DNA of 64,000 nt from Sphingomonas sp. ATCC 31555 (GCF_000282895.1 NZ_ALBQ01000004.1:1-64000); one strand, 5' to 3'. Positions 38,078-47,915 are shown, counted from the stretch's first letter. Translations and numbers: made by a program. The notes: generated by a model from the sequence alone, not told the origin.

Positions 38078-39394
38078 GTGCCTGATTTCGCTCGCTCCAC
38101 CGATCCCGCAGTGCAAGCCCAGATCGACCGGCTGACCCTGCTCTCCCCCGGCGCCGACATCCTCGGTTTGGATCGGATCACCCGCCTCCTAGAGCGCGTC
38201 GGCAACCCGCACCTCCGCTTGCCGCCGGTGCTTCACGTCGCTGGCACCAACGGCAAGGGCTCCACCTGCGCCTTCCTCCGTGCAGCGCTCGAAGCCGCGG
38301 GCCTGCGCGTCCATGTCTATTCTAGCCCGCACCTCGTCCGCTTCAACGAGCGGATCCGCCTCGCTGGCACGCTGATCGACGACGCCACGCTCGCGCCACT
38401 GCTCGCCGACGTGCTGGACGCCGGTGGAGACATCGGCGCGAGCTTCTTCGAAGTCACCACGGCCGCCGCCTTCCTCGCCTTCGCCCGTACCCCCGCCGAT
38501 GCCTGCGTGATCGAAGTCGGCCTGGGCGGGCGGCTGGACGCCACCAACGTCATCCCCGCGCCAATCGCCACCGGGATAGCCCAGCTCGGTATCGATCATC
38601 AGGCGTTCCTCGGCGACACGCTGCCGCAGATCGCCCGCGAAAAGGCCGGCATCGCCAAGCCCGGCGTGCCGCTGGTGACGATGCGCTACGATCCGAAAAT
38701 TGCCGTGGTGGTGGCGGCAGCCGGGGTGCCGGTGCTCGCCCAGGGCGGGGCATGGGACTACGCCGTGAAAGGCGATCGCCTCACCTATCGCGACGCGAAA
38801 GGCACGCTGGAAACCCCGCTGCCGACACTGTCCGGACCGCACCAGCCCGGCAACCTCGCGCTCGCGATTGCGATGCTGCGGCATCAGGACACCCTCGTCG
38901 TATCCGATACCGCCTTCGCCGCCGCAGCGACGGGTGCGCGCTGGCCGGCAAGGATGCAGCGGCTCGGCCACGGCCCGCTGACGGCGCTGCTTCCAGCCGG
39001 AACGGCGGTGTGGCTCGACGGCGGCCACAATGCCGCCGCCGGAGAAGCCATCGCCGAAACCGTGGCCAATGTTGCCGCAGGTGCGCGCTCTCACCTCATC
39101 CTGGGCATGCTTGCAAACAAAGATCCCGAAGGGCTGATCGCGCCGCTCGTTGCCCACCTCGCCAGCGTTACCGCGGTGCCGATCCCGGGCCACGCCCATC
39201 ATGCCCCGGAAGATCTCGTCGCGTTGCTGGGCAAAATGGGCGTGCAAAGGGCGCAGACGGCGACGGATGTGCCATCAGCGTTGCACGCGCTGGCCAGCCA
39301 CCTCGACTCCGCGCACCCAGGCACGATCCTGATTCTTGGCTCACTGTATCTCGCCGGCACTGTGCTGCAGGCGAACGCAGAATTGCCCGACTGA
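38078..39394 (+). CDS. folC: folylpolyglutamate synthase / dihydrofolate synthase
   Basis: 438 residues of the Mur-ligase type. P-loop GTNGKGS near residue 51, the omega-loop region SSPHLVRFNERIR, and the carbamylated-Lys region VEVGLGGRLDATN. It adds glutamate to dihydropteroate and folates. GTG 38078 is chosen as the start: it follows GGGAGGGG at proper spacing and no ATG occurs before residue 190. This ribosome-binding site lies in a stable stem. Confidence 0.92.
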   Translation: MPDFARSTDPAVQAQIDRLTLLSPGADILGLDRITRLLERVGNPHLRLPPVLHVAGTNGKGSTCAFLRAALEAAGLRVHVYSSPHLVRFNERIRLAGTLIDDATLAPLLADVLDAGGDIGASFFEVTTAAAFLAFARTPADACVIEVGLGGRLDATNVIPAPIATGIAQLGIDHQAFLGDTLPQIAREKAGIAKPGVPLVTMRYDPKIAVVVAAAGVPVLAQGGAWDYAVKGDRLTYRDAKGTLETPLPTLSGPHQPGNLALAIAMLRHQDTLVVSDTAFAAAATGARWPARMQRLGHGPLTALLPAGTAVWLDGGHNAAAGEAIAETVANVAAGARSHLILGMLANKDPEGLIAPLVAHLASVTAVPIPGHAHHAPEDLVALLGKMGVQRAQTATDVPSALHALASHLDSAHPGTILILGSLYLAGTVLQANAELPD

Positions 39395-39446
39395 TCGCAT
39401 TCGCAGCTTATTGCGATTGACTATTAATAACAGAACGGCATGATCC

Positions 39447-39465
39447 CTCCCGTGCTCAGCGGGAG
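39447..39465. repeat. short palindrome overlapping a ribosome-binding site
   Basis: CTCCCG (39447-39452), a 7-base loop, CGGGAG (39460-39465). The right arm is the Shine-Dalgarno sequence of the gene starting at 39472. It is a shorter version of the palindrome before folC. Confidence 0.55.
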
Positions 39466-39471
39466 AATCGC

Positions 39472-39903
39472 ATGTCGCCGAACGTCCAGACCCTCGTAAC
39501 TGCCCTTCCGACGCTCCAGCCCGACGATCCCGGCGTGCGGCTGCTGCTGTTCGGCATCCGGCAGACGGGCGCCAACGGCCTGAACGATGCCAGCACTGCC
39601 CACGCATTTGTGGTCGCCTTCGGCAAAGCGTTTCGCCGTCCCTTGCTGCTGCTGCGGACTCTGATGCAGGAAATGTCGGCCATGGCTGCCGGACCGGTGC
39701 AGATCGGCCCCTGGTGCTGCCCGCGCATGACGACGTCCGAGGCCTGCCTGATCGCCGCGCTGGCGAAGGTCCGCACCAACCCGGCCGCCGCGGCGCTGTT
39801 GCTGGCAGACGTGATCGGAGTGCGCGACGCTCGAGGCCTGCTCCCCACTGCGCATGCGCTTGCTGAGAGCTTTGCGGACCTCGCTCTGCCGCTCGAAGCT
39901 TAG
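39472..39903 (+). CDS. conserved hypothetical protein, DUF6628-like
   Basis: 143 residues, Ala/Leu-rich and mostly helical, with a CCPRMT motif at about residue 82. It resembles a family of short sphingomonad proteins that I recall as DUF6628; the assignment is from memory. ATG 39472 has GGGAG 6 bases upstream. Its stop codon overlaps the stop of convergent bioA by 2 bases (TAG at 39901, TTA at 39900). Confidence 0.7.
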   Translation: MSPNVQTLVTALPTLQPDDPGVRLLLFGIRQTGANGLNDASTAHAFVVAFGKAFRRPLLLLRTLMQEMSAMAAGPVQIGPWCCPRMTTSEACLIAALAKVRTNPAAAALLLADVIGVRDARGLLPTAHALAESFADLALPLEA

Positions 39904-41147
39904 CCGGCGGCGGCGAGAAATGCGGGGACCAGGCCCCACACCTGGTCCAGCTGCGCGCGTGTGATGCTGTAGGGCGGCATCACATAGACGGTGTTGCCGA
40001 GCGGGCGCAGCAACACGCCGCGATCGCGGGCGAACGCCATCAGGCGGGGCGCGATGGCGGAAAGGTAGCCGTTTTCCGGCTGCTCGATCTCCACTGCGGC
40101 AATCGTGCCCATCCGCCGGTGGCCGATTAGGCCGGGCATATCGCCAAGCCGCTCCAGCGCGGACTGCTGCCATTCGCCCAACTGCATCACCCGCTCAAGC
40201 ACCGGCTCGTCGCGCCAGATCGCCAGATTGGCGACAGCGGCCGCGCACGCGATCGGATTCGCGGTATAGCTGGAGGAATGGAAGAACATCCGCGCGCGAT
40301 CCTCGGCCCAGTGCGCCTCGAAGATCGGCGCAGTCGCGAGTGTCACCGCCAGCGGGATCGCGCCGCCGGTAATTCCCTTCGAAAGGCAAAGAATATCCGG
40401 CACCACGGCTGCCTGCTCGCAGGCGGTGAGCGTGCCGGTGCGCCCCCATCCGGTCATCACCTCGTCGGCGATGAAGAGAACGTCGTGGCGTGCGCAGATC
40501 GCGCGCACTTCGGCGAGCAGCGCCGGGGTGTAAAAGAGCATCCCCCCTGCCCCCAGCACCAGCGGCTCAACGATGAACGCCGCCGCACCCGCGCGGCACT
40601 CCGCTTCCAGCGCGTCGAGCGTCGCCTGTTCGGCGCCAGCGCTTGGGAACGGGATGGTACCGACATCGAACAGCAGCGGCTGATACGGGCGGTTGAACAC
40701 GCCACGGGCGCCGACCGACATGCCGCCGATCGTATCGCCGTGATAGCTGTGCTCGAGCACGAGGATACGGCTGCGATCCTCCCCGCGATTATGCCAATAG
40801 CCGAGCGCCATCTTGAGCGCGACTTCCACCGCGGTCGAGCCGCTGTCGCTGAAGAAGACATGTTCGAGCGCGTCCGGCAGGATCTCGCGCAGCCCGGCGG
40901 CGAGCGTCTCGGCGGGCTCGTGCGTCCAGCCGGCGAAGATGATCTGGTCGAGCTTGCCGGCCTGCTCGGCGATCGCCGCCATGATGCGCGGATTGCAATG
41001 GCCGTGGGTCGTCACCCACCAGGACGAGATCGCATCGATGAAGCTGCGGCCGTCAGCGGTGTGGATCACGGCATCCCGGGCATGGCTGACCATCGGGATC
41101 GGCTCGCCCAAGCCATGCTGGGTGAAGGGGTGCCAAACCGACGACAT
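39900..41147 (-). CDS. bioA: adenosylmethionine-8-amino-7-oxononanoate aminotransferase
   Basis: 415 residues, class III PLP aminotransferase. The PLP Lys is in LSKGITGGAIPLA, and DEVMTGWGRTG binds the cofactor ring; WHPFTQ at the start and the SSWWVTTHGH stretch are typical of BioA. It converts KAPA to DAPA in biotin synthesis. The start at 41147 overlaps the bioD stop (ATGA). It is last in the leftward bioF-bioD-bioA operon. Confidence 0.95.
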   Translation of the reverse strand: MSSVWHPFTQHGLGEPIPMVSHARDAVIHTADGRSFIDAISSWWVTTHGHCNPRIMAAIAEQAGKLDQIIFAGWTHEPAETLAAGLREILPDALEHVFFSDSGSTAVEVALKMALGYWHNRGEDRSRILVLEHSYHGDTIGGMSVGARGVFNRPYQPLLFDVGTIPFPSAGAEQATLDALEAECRAGAAAFIVEPLVLGAGGMLFYTPALLAEVRAICARHDVLFIADEVMTGWGRTGTLTACEQAAVVPDILCLSKGITGGAIPLAVTLATAPIFEAHWAEDRARMFFHSSSYTANPIACAAAVANLAIWRDEPVLERVMQLGEWQQSALERLGDMPGLIGHRRMGTIAAVEIEQPENGYLSAIAPRLMAFARDRGVLLRPLGNTVYVMPPYSITRAQLDQVWGLVPAFLAAAG

Positions 41148-41773
41148 CAGGCGAAATCCGCAAGGTCGAAGGCGCCGGCGAAGGCTTGGGCGAGCGCCGC
41201 GGGGGTGAGCTCGGACAGCATCGGCAGGCGGCCGAGACGCTTGACCTTGCCAATCGCGGCGATGGTCGCCTCGCTGTCCTCGACCGGATCGCCGACGAAC
41301 GCGATGCCGTGGATCGGCACGCCGCGCGACCTCAGCGCCTCGATCGAGAGCAGGCTGTGGTTGATCGTGCCGAGCGCGGTGCGCGCGACCAGCACCACCG
41401 GCTTGGCCCAGCGCGCAAAGACGTCGGCGTAGAGGATCTCGCGCGTCACCGGCACCAGCGCACCGCCTGCGCCTTCCACCACCAGCGGCCCGTCGACCGC
41501 GGGCAGCGCGAGGCGATCGAGGTCGATGGTGACACCGTCGATTTCGGCCGCGAAGTGCGGCGAGCAGGGCGTGACCAGACGATAGGCTTCCGGGAGGATG
41601 TGCCCGATCGGCAGGCCCGAGAGCGCTGCGGTACGTTCGCTGTCGCTGCCGTCGTCGAGCCCGGCCTGAACGGGTTTCCAGTAGCGCGCGCGCAGCGCAC
41701 CGGCGAGAGCTGCGGCGAACACGGTCTTGCCGATGCCGGTATCCGTACCGGTGACGATGAAGGTCTGGGTCAT
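41147..41773 (-). CDS. bioD: dethiobiotin synthase
   Basis: 208 residues. P-loop GTDTGIGKT at residues 8-16, and [11 protein letters not shown] for substrate and metal binding. It closes the ureido ring of biotin's precursor using CO2 and ATP. ATGA overlaps join it to both bioF and bioA. Confidence 0.95.
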   Translation of the reverse strand: MTQTFIVTGTDTGIGKTVFAAALAGALRARYWKPVQAGLDDGSDSERTAALSGLPIGHILPEAYRLVTPCSPHFAAEIDGVTIDLDRLALPAVDGPLVVEGAGGALVPVTREILYADVFARWAKPVVLVARTALGTINHSLLSIEALRSRGVPIHGIAFVGDPVEDSEATIAAIGKVKRLGRLPMLSELTPAALAQAFAGAFDLADFA

Positions 41774-42912
41774 GCTGCGACGGGCTCGGTTGCGGGGAGA
41801 AGCGTCGCCAGCCGCTCCGCGAGCGCGGCGATCTGGCCATGCGACACATTGTTGGTGATCGAGATGCGCAGGCGCGAGGTGCCTGCGGAAACGGTCGGGG
41901 GGCGGATGCCGCGGACGTCGAAGCCGCTGTCCTGCAGCGCGCCAGCGATCGCCATGGTCCGCACATCATCGCCGAGGATCAGCGGCAGGATCTGGGTATC
42001 ACCCGCCGGTACGCCGAGCGGCGCAAGCGCGGCGCGGGCGGCGGCGACCCGCTCGGCCAGCGCGGACCGGAGGTTGTCCCCCTTTGCCACGATGCGCAGC
42101 GCCGCGCGCACGGCGGCGGCCATCAACGGCGACGGCGCGGTGGAGAAGATGAACGGCCGGCCGCGGTTGACGAGGAAGTCGCGGACGATCGTCGGGCCGG
42201 TGACCAGCGCGCCTTCGCAGCCCAGCGCCTTGCCGCAGGTGTGCAGCGTGATCAGGTTGGCGGTCGGCAGGCCATAAGCCAGCCCCTGCCCCTGCGGGCC
42301 GTAGACCCCGGTCGCGTGCGCCTCGTCGACGAGCAGAATGGCACCTTCTGCCTCGGCCAGCGCCGACAGCGCGGCGAGCGGCGCGACATCGCCGTCCATG
42401 CTGTAGAGGCTCTCGACCGCGATCCACACGCGTCCCGCCCCGCCCTCGCGACGCCAGCCGGCGATCGCCTCCGCGAACGCGGCAACGTCGTTATGCGGAG
42501 CCTGTCGGGTTTCCGCGCGCCCAAGACGCATGCCCTCATGGGCGCTCGCGTGGACGAGTTCGTCGAACAGCACGAGGTCGCCGCGCTGGGGCAAGGTCGC
42601 GAGCAGCGCTGCGTTGGCCGCATAGCCGCTGGAGAAATACAGAGCCGACTCGCGGCCGAAGAACGCTGCTGCTTCGGCCTCCAGCGCTTCGTGCTCGGGA
42701 TGGTTGCCGCGCAGAAGCCGCGAGCCGCCCGAGCCGATCGGTACGCCGCGCGCCAGCGCCGCCGCCACCGCTTCGCGCAGGGCCGGCGAGTCGGATAGGC
42801 CGAGATAATCGTTGGACGCGAAGTCCGCGCCCTCGCGGGCGATCAGCCGGCGGCCGCGTCCGCGCGCAGCGAGATCGGCAAGGTCGCGCGCCTGTGCTTC
42901 GAATGCGTGCAT
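41770..42912 (-). CDS. bioF: 8-amino-7-oxononanoate synthase
   Basis: 380 residues, alpha-oxoamine synthase family. Condenses pimeloyl thioester with alanine. The PLP Lys is in [22 protein letters not shown] and [16 protein letters not shown] are the other signatures. ATG 42912 was preferred to an in-frame start 12 codons earlier because the family starts here and the longer form begins with an atypical tail. Upstream lie two 17-base palindromes shared with the divergent DAHP synthase gene. Confidence 0.94.
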   Translation of the reverse strand: MHAFEAQARDLADLAARGRGRRLIAREGADFASNDYLGLSDSPALREAVAAALARGVPIGSGGSRLLRGNHPEHEALEAEAAAFFGRESALYFSSGYAANAALLATLPQRGDLVLFDELVHASAHEGMRLGRAETRQAPHNDVAAFAEAIAGWRREGGAGRVWIAVESLYSMDGDVAPLAALSALAEAEGAILLVDEAHATGVYGPQGQGLAYGLPTANLITLHTCGKALGCEGALVTGPTIVRDFLVNRGRPFIFSTAPSPLMAAAVRAALRIVAKGDNLRSALAERVAAARAALAPLGVPAGDTQILPLILGDDVRTMAIAGALQDSGFDVRGIRPPTVSAGTSRLRISITNNVSHGQIAALAERLATLLPATEPVAA

Positions 42913-42963
42913 CGCCGCGCGGCTACACCCGGCCGCGCCCGCGTGCAATCGATCCGCTCGCCT

Positions 42964-42980
42964 TTACCCCGTCGGGGTAA
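42964..42980. promoter_or_regulatory. palindromic operator candidate 1
   Basis: TTACCCCG-T-CGGGGTAA, a perfect 17-base palindrome, 52 bases before bioF and 45 bases before the divergent gene. It matches the site at 42999-43015 in the pattern TTACCC-N5-GGGTAA. Confidence 0.6.
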
Positions 42981-42998
42981 GAAAAAGCTTGCACATGT

Positions 42999-43015
42999 TT
43001 ACCCCAGCCGGGTAA
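42999..43015. promoter_or_regulatory. palindromic operator candidate 2
   Basis: TTACCC-CAGCC-GGGTAA, 35 bases (start to start) from candidate 1, about three to three and a half helical turns. It ends 9 bases before the ATG at 43025, so a protein bound here would block expression of the helix-turn-helix/DAHP synthase gene, and the pair could also control bioF. Confidence 0.58.
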
Positions 43016-43024
43016 GCGGCCGGT

Positions 43025-44614
43025 ATGACGACGTTAGCCGGTTCCAAGATCCGCCAGTTTCGCGAGGAACGCACCCTCACCCGCGCCGCCTTCGGTGCCT
43101 GGTTCGATACGCCAGGCTCGACCGTGCAAGGCTGGGAGACCGACGGCAAACGCGCCAACACCAAGGTGATGAATCAGATAGCGGCGATGGGAATCGCCGA
43201 GCATGCGGACTGGCACGTCGCCGTCCGCGACGTGGAGAGTGCAATGGCAAGCTGGACCCCCGATAGCTGGACGCGCGCCGAAGCGCGCCAGATGCCGCAA
43301 TATCCGGACAAGGGCGCGCTCGACGCCGCCACCCGGCAGCTGAGCAGCTACCCGCCGCTGGTCTTCGCCGGCGAGGCGCGCGAGCTTACGGGCGCACTCG
43401 CCAAGGTCGCGCGCGGTGAGGCGTTTCTGCTACAAGGCGGTGACTGCGCCGAGAGCTTCGCCGAGTTCCACCCCAACAATATCCGCGACACCTTCCGCGT
43501 GATCCTGCAGATGGCGGTGGTGCTCACCTTCGCCTCGAAGCTGCCTACGGTGAAGCTCGGCCGCATGGCCGGCCAGTTCGCCAAGCCGCGCTCGGCCGAT
43601 ACCGAGGTGATCGACGGCGTCGAGCTGCCCAGCTACCGCGGCGACAATGTCAACGACATCGCCTTCACGCCGGAAGCGCGGATCCCCGATCCGCAGCGGA
43701 TGGTGCAGGGCTACAGCCAGTCGGCCGCGACGCTCAACCTGCTCCGCGCCTTTGCGAATGGCGGCTATGCCAATTTGCATCAGGTCCACAAGTGGACGCT
43801 CGACTTCATGGGCAAGAGCCCCTGGTCGGCCAAGTTCGCCGATGTCGCGGACCGGATCGGTGAAGCGCTCGACTTCATGGAAGCGTGCGGGATCAACCCG
43901 GATACCGTGCCGCAGCTCAAGGGCACCGATTTCTACACCAGCCACGAGGCGCTGCTCTTACCCTATGAACAGGCGCTGACCCGGCAGGACAGCCTGACCG
44001 GCGACTGGTACGATACCTCGGCGCACTTCCTGTGGATCGGCGACCGCACCCGCTTCGAGGGCTCGGCGCATGTCGAGTTCCTGCGCGGCATTGGCAACCC
44101 GATCGGCATGAAGTGCGGGCCGAGCCTCGAGCCTGACGCACTTCTGCGGCTGCTCGACACGCTCAACCCCGGCCGGGTGCCGGGGCGGATGACGCTGATC
44201 ACCCGCTATGGGCATGACAAGATCGAGGCGGGCCTGCCTAAGCTGGTCCGCGCGGTGAAGCGCGAGGGCCATCCGGTGGTGTGGAGCTGCGATCCGATGC
44301 ACGGCAACGTCGTCAAGGCGGCGAACGGCTACAAGACGCGGCCGTTCGACCGGATCCTCGCCGAGGTGCGCGGCTTCTTCGCCGTCCACCGCGCCGAAGG
44401 CACCTTCGCCGGCGGCATCCATGCCGAGATGACCGGGCAGAACGTCACCGAGTGCACCGGCGGCGCGATCGCGATTACCGAGCAGGGTCTGGCCGATCGC
44501 TACCACACGCATTGCGACCCGCGCTTGAACGCCGGTCAAAGCCTGGAACTAGCCTTCCTGCTTGCCGAAATGCTTAACGAAGAAATGGCCGAACGCCGCA
44601 AAGCTGCAGCATAA
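43025..44614 (+). CDS. aroG: class II DAHP synthase with N-terminal helix-turn-helix domain
   Basis: 529 residues in one open frame. From about residue 74 (MASWTPDSW) it is a complete class II 3-deoxy-D-arabino-heptulosonate 7-phosphate synthase of about 456 residues ([45 protein letters not shown]), first step of the shikimate pathway. Residues 1-70 look like an XRE-type helix-turn-helix ([20 protein letters not shown], then [11 protein letters not shown]). An internal ATG at 43244 with GGAGAG 5 bases upstream could start the plain enzyme, so the gene may yield a fusion, the enzyme alone, or both. The two palindromes just upstream are candidate binding sites for the extra domain. Confidence 0.85.
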   Translation: MTTLAGSKIRQFREERTLTRAAFGAWFDTPGSTVQGWETDGKRANTKVMNQIAAMGIAEHADWHVAVRDVESAMASWTPDSWTRAEARQMPQYPDKGALDAATRQLSSYPPLVFAGEARELTGALAKVARGEAFLLQGGDCAESFAEFHPNNIRDTFRVILQMAVVLTFASKLPTVKLGRMAGQFAKPRSADTEVIDGVELPSYRGDNVNDIAFTPEARIPDPQRMVQGYSQSAATLNLLRAFANGGYANLHQVHKWTLDFMGKSPWSAKFADVADRIGEALDFMEACGINPDTVPQLKGTDFYTSHEALLLPYEQALTRQDSLTGDWYDTSAHFLWIGDRTRFEGSAHVEFLRGIGNPIGMKCGPSLEPDALLRLLDTLNPGRVPGRMTLITRYGHDKIEAGLPKLVRAVKREGHPVVWSCDPMHGNVVKAANGYKTRPFDRILAEVRGFFAVHRAEGTFAGGIHAEMTGQNVTECTGGAIAITEQGLADRYHTHCDPRLNAGQSLELAFLLAEMLNEEMAERRKAAA

Positions 44615-44625
44615 AATCAACCAGT

Positions 44626-44651
44626 GGGCGCTGCTTATCCGAGCAGCGCCC
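44626..44651 (-). terminator. hairpin between convergent genes
   Basis: GGGCGCTGC (44626-44634), 8-base loop, GCAGCGCCC (44643-44651): perfect 9-base stem. On the minus strand it is followed by ACTGGTTGATTTTA, a modest T-rich stretch. The loop holds the stop codon of the PilZ gene. It may end both convergent transcripts. Confidence 0.45.
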
Positions 44652-45147
44652 GCACGAGCGCGACGACACCCCAGCCGATAGCGAACACGAATACCCATGC
44701 CAGAAATGCGCTGACGATGATGGCAGCCACGCGCGTGCGAATCGGCAGCCGGTCGTCCTTCAGTGCGCTCTCCGCACTCTCCTCCGACATAGTCGAACGG
44801 GGCGTGGGCAGCGGCGTCTTGGGGAAGGCAATCGGGCTGGCGGCCGGCGCGGAAACCGCCGTGCGCAGATCTTCGCTGCTCAGCGGGATCAGGAATTCGC
44901 AGCCATAGATGCCTTGGTCGCCCCACACAACTCGCGCCTCGCGAGTGCCGAGGCCGGCCACGCCCAATGCGATCTTGTCGCCGATCGCTAGGTCGGCACC
45001 CGCCACGACTCGAAAGCCCCCCGGCGACACATCCTCGATCACCACGTCCAGCGGCGACCATGCGGAGTCGCGCAGGGTCGCTTCGATTTCCACCGGGTGG
45101 CGGTCGGTCCAACGGCCGTCCTGATAGAGTCGCGCTGCAATGCCCAT
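44635..45147 (-). CDS. PilZ domain protein with C-terminal membrane anchor
   Basis: 170 residues. PilZ domain at about 8-95 with the c-di-GMP-binding RxxxR (R12-R16) and DxSxxG (in EDVSPGGF) motifs, so it can be expected to bind c-di-GMP. A linker and one membrane helix (about 143-165) follow. ATG 45147 has TTGGAGC upstream; a GTG 13 codons earlier is less likely. Its target is unknown. Confidence 0.78.
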   Translation of the reverse strand: MGIAARLYQDGRWTDRHPVEIEATLRDSAWSPLDVVIEDVSPGGFRVVAGADLAIGDKIALGVAGLGTREARVVWGDQGIYGCEFLIPLSSEDLRTAVSAPAASPIAFPKTPLPTPRSTMSEESAESALKDDRLPIRTRVAAIIVSAFLAWVFVFAIGWGVVALVRALLG

Positions 45148-45186
45148 CTTGCGCTCCAATGAAGTGCGTGATGCGATGCTCTGCAC

Positions 45187-45382
45187 TCAAGTGGGTTGCC
45201 GTTGCGTAAACACCGTCCTGCACGGGGCGACAATTTTCGAGAATTCTTCTCGGGATGTAACGTCCGGCGGGCCTCTTTCCGGTTGAATTGCATCAGACGG
45301 ACACTCTTCTGCAACATCCGCGATGCAAAGCCAGGCCGTCGGCGCGACCAGTTCCCCCTTCGCGTCGACTCTCCCCGAACTA
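45187..45382 (+). ncRNA. possible small RNA ending at the terminator 45383-45418
   Basis: No gene lies on the plus strand between 44614 and 46037, yet a strong plus-strand terminator occurs at 45383-45418. The 200 bases before it hold a small hairpin (CGAGAA-TTC-TTCTCG, 45238-45252) and C-rich single-strand candidates, but no clear promoter. I match it to no known RNA family. Start is arbitrary. Confidence 0.3.
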
Positions 45383-45418
45383 CGGGGCAGCCGATGCGTC
45401 GGCTGCCCCGGCCTTTTT
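45383..45418 (+). terminator. intrinsic terminator on the plus strand
   Basis: CGGGGCAGCCGA (45383-45394), loop TGCG, TCGGCTGCCCCG (45399-45410): a perfect 12-base stem followed by GCCTTTTT (T-run 45414-45418). On the minus strand there is no T-run after the stem, so it points rightward. Confidence 0.75.
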
Positions 45419-45423
45419 CGGTC

Positions 45424-45855
45424 TCAGGCGTAAAGGTCGATCACCTCCGCCCCGTTTCCCTCTGCCTCCAGAAGCAATGTGCGGTGGCAATGACATGGAT
45501 CGCGCTCGTAGCAGAGTAGCGCGCTCGGCTTGTCGGCGGCGAGCGTCCGCATCTGCGCGGCCTGGGCCTGCGCTTCGGGTAAGCCGAGCTGGAGGTCATA
45601 GACGTAGCGCAGTGTCTCCACATCCCCCTTCTTCGCCGCATCGCGCCCGCGCTTGGGCGTGCCGAGCTGCTTGAGATGCACATAGTCGATCCCCGCCTCG
45701 GCGAGGCTGGCCGCCAGGCTCGACTTGGAGAAACCGGGGCGGCGCGACAGCGGCAACGCGCGTACGTCGATCACCCGCTGCACCCCGGCCGCCTGCAACG
45801 CGGCGAGGAACTCGGCCATGGTGGTGGCCTCATAGCCGATGGTGAAAATCTTCAT
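45424..45855 (-). CDS. DUF488 family protein
   Basis: 143 residues, typical DUF488: opening TIGYEATTMAEFLAAL, then DVRALPLSRRPGFSKSSL, and the C-terminal CYERDPCHCHR cluster of three Cys and one His. The family has no settled function. It stands alone, with gaps on both sides. Confidence 0.85.
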   Translation of the reverse strand: MKIFTIGYEATTMAEFLAALQAAGVQRVIDVRALPLSRRPGFSKSSLAASLAEAGIDYVHLKQLGTPKRGRDAAKKGDVETLRYVYDLQLGLPEAQAQAAQMRTLAADKPSALLCYERDPCHCHRTLLLEAEGNGAEVIDLYA

Positions 45856-46036
45856 CGCCTCTTCTCTAGCGCAACATGCGAGAACACACCCTGCTTTTCG
45901 CGATTGAAAGATTCGGCTGCACCATTCGCTTCAAAGCTGAATGGCAACAAGGGTGAACACGCGGCGTCTCGGGGGTTGCACGATCATTCAGCCCAGCTAT
46001 GGCCGCGGCTTCCCATAGAAGAGTAGAAGCACGTCC

Positions 46037-47353
46037 ATGCCCGGCCACGACATTCATATCATCGGCGGCGGTCTCGCCGGATCGGAAGCCGCTTGGCAGC
46101 TGGCCCAGGCCGGTCACAAGGTCCGCCTGTCGGAAATGCGGGGCTCGGGCGAGATGACGCCGGCGCACCAGAGCGATCGACTGGCCGAGCTGGTCTGCTC
46201 GAACAGCTTCCGCTCGGACGATGCCGACAGCAACGCGGTCGGGCTGCTCCACCAGGAGATGCGCGCGCTCGGCTCGCTGATCCTGACACAGGGCGACATT
46301 CACAAGGTGCCTGCCGGCTCGGCGTTGGCGGTGGACCGCGACGGCTTTGCCGATGGCGTGACCGCCGCGCTGGAGCAGCACCCCAACGTCACCATCGTCC
46401 GCGAGCGCGTCGACACGCTGCCCGCCGAGGGCCGCACGATCGTCGCCACCGGGCCGCTCACCGCTCCGTTGCTGGCCGAGAGCATCGGCCGCGCGACCGG
46501 CAAGGACAGCCTCGCCTTCTTCGATGCCATCGCGCCGATCGTCCACCGCGAATCGATCGACATGGAGACCGCCTGGTTCCAGAGCCGGTGGAACAAGGGA
46601 TCGGGCAAGGATTACATCAACTGCCCGATGTCCAAGGAACAGTATCTCGAATTCCACGCCGGGCTGATGGCGGGCGAGAAGACCGAGTTTCGCGAGTGGG
46701 AGAACGTCCCCTATTTCGAAGGCTGCATGCCGATCGAGGTGATGGCGGAGCGCGGGGTGGACACGTTGCGATACGGGCCGATGAAGGGCGTCGGCCTCGA
46801 CGATCCGCGCACCGGCCGCTGGCCCTATGCGGTGGTTCAGCTCCGGCAGGACAATGCCAGCGGCACGCTGTGGAACATGGTCGGCTTCCAAACAAAGCTG
46901 AAATATGCCGAGCAGGTGCGGCTGTTCCGCACCATCCCGGGGCTGGAGAAAGCCGAGTTCGCGCGGCTCGGCGGGCTGCACCGCAATACCTTCCTGCGCT
47001 CGCCCGAGTTGCTCGACAGCACGCTGCGGCTGAAGAGCGCGCCCCACATCCGTTTCGCCGGGCAGATCACCGGCTGCGAAGGCTATGTGGAAAGTTCCGC
47101 GATCGGGATGCTTGCCGGGCGCTTTGCCGCGGCGGAGATCGCCGGCCAAATGCTGGCCCCTCCTCCGCGCGAAACGGCGCTGGGCGCCCTGCTCGCGCAC
47201 ATCACGGGCGAGGCGGAGGTAGATACCTATCAGCCGATGAACGTCAATTTCGGGCTATTCCCGCCGATCGAGGGGCGGACCAAGAAGGCTGATCGCAAGC
47301 GCATGTACACAGATCGTGCGCGGGCGGCGCTGAAGGACTGGCTGGCGGCCTGA
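46037..47353 (+). CDS. trmFO: methylenetetrahydrofolate-tRNA-(uracil-5-)-methyltransferase
   Basis: 438 residues. FAD-binding [10 protein letters not shown] at residues 10-19; CSNSFRS and YINCPM hold the conserved cysteines. TrmFO makes 5-methyluridine at tRNA position 54 using methylenetetrahydrofolate and FADH2. It ends 9 bases before the stop of the convergent EF-hand gene. Confidence 0.94.
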   Translation: MPGHDIHIIGGGLAGSEAAWQLAQAGHKVRLSEMRGSGEMTPAHQSDRLAELVCSNSFRSDDADSNAVGLLHQEMRALGSLILTQGDIHKVPAGSALAVDRDGFADGVTAALEQHPNVTIVRERVDTLPAEGRTIVATGPLTAPLLAESIGRATGKDSLAFFDAIAPIVHRESIDMETAWFQSRWNKGSGKDYINCPMSKEQYLEFHAGLMAGEKTEFREWENVPYFEGCMPIEVMAERGVDTLRYGPMKGVGLDDPRTGRWPYAVVQLRQDNASGTLWNMVGFQTKLKYAEQVRLFRTIPGLEKAEFARLGGLHRNTFLRSPELLDSTLRLKSAPHIRFAGQITGCEGYVESSAIGMLAGRFAAAEIAGQMLAPPPRETALGALLAHITGEAEVDTYQPMNVNFGLFPPIEGRTKKADRKRMYTDRARAALKDWLAA

Positions 47354-47362
47354 CGCAAGGTG

Positions 47363-47884
47363 CTATTTGTCCTCGTCTTCGCTGGCCTTGGCGGCCGCAT
47401 CGGCGGAAGGGGTGGCCTTCTCACAAGCGCAGCGTGCAACTGGCCGGCGCTTCGGTGCGGTGGTAGAAAATTCCGCGCGGGAGAGCACCCCGGACCTGTC
47501 TGCATCAGCCCCGGTGAAACGGTCGATTGCCTTGACCGCCCATTCTTCGAAGCTCAGCCGTCCGTCGCCATTAGCGTCTAACTTTGCAAAAGCCTTGCGA
47601 CGCGCAGCAAAATACTCGTCGCGATTGATCGCATCGTCCCGATCCTTGTCATAGCGATCAAAACGCTTCTGTTCGCGGGTCTTGGCGTCAGCTTCCGGCG
47701 CGGCATCGGGCAAGTCGGACTCCGCCGCGCTTGCATTGCCGAGCGGAAACGGCGCGGAAGCAAGCTTGGAGCCGCCCTGCGGCGCGCCTTGAAAGATCAG
47801 AAAGCCACCGAGCGCCAGCAGCAACGCCGCCACCGCGCCCACACCGTATCGCCACATCTGCAGCCTCCCCCGAGACATAGACAA
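47363..47884 (-). CDS. EF-hand protein with N-terminal membrane segment
   Basis: 173 residues. A hydrophobic segment at about 13-32 anchors or exports it. Three EF-hand-like loops follow: DKDRDDAINRDEY, DANGDGRLSFEEW and DADRSGVLSRAEF; the second is the most canonical calcium loop. The tail is Lys/Ala-rich with an Arg-Cys-Ala-Cys pair. It probably binds calcium in the periplasm; the role is unknown. Confidence 0.82.
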   Translation of the reverse strand: MSMSRGRLQMWRYGVGAVAALLLALGGFLIFQGAPQGGSKLASAPFPLGNASAAESDLPDAAPEADAKTREQKRFDRYDKDRDDAINRDEYFAARRKAFAKLDANGDGRLSFEEWAVKAIDRFTGADADRSGVLSRAEFSTTAPKRRPVARCACEKATPSADAAAKASEDEDK

Positions 47885-47915
47885 GACTAAGCGCCACGAC
47901 GCGCGGCGCCAAGCG

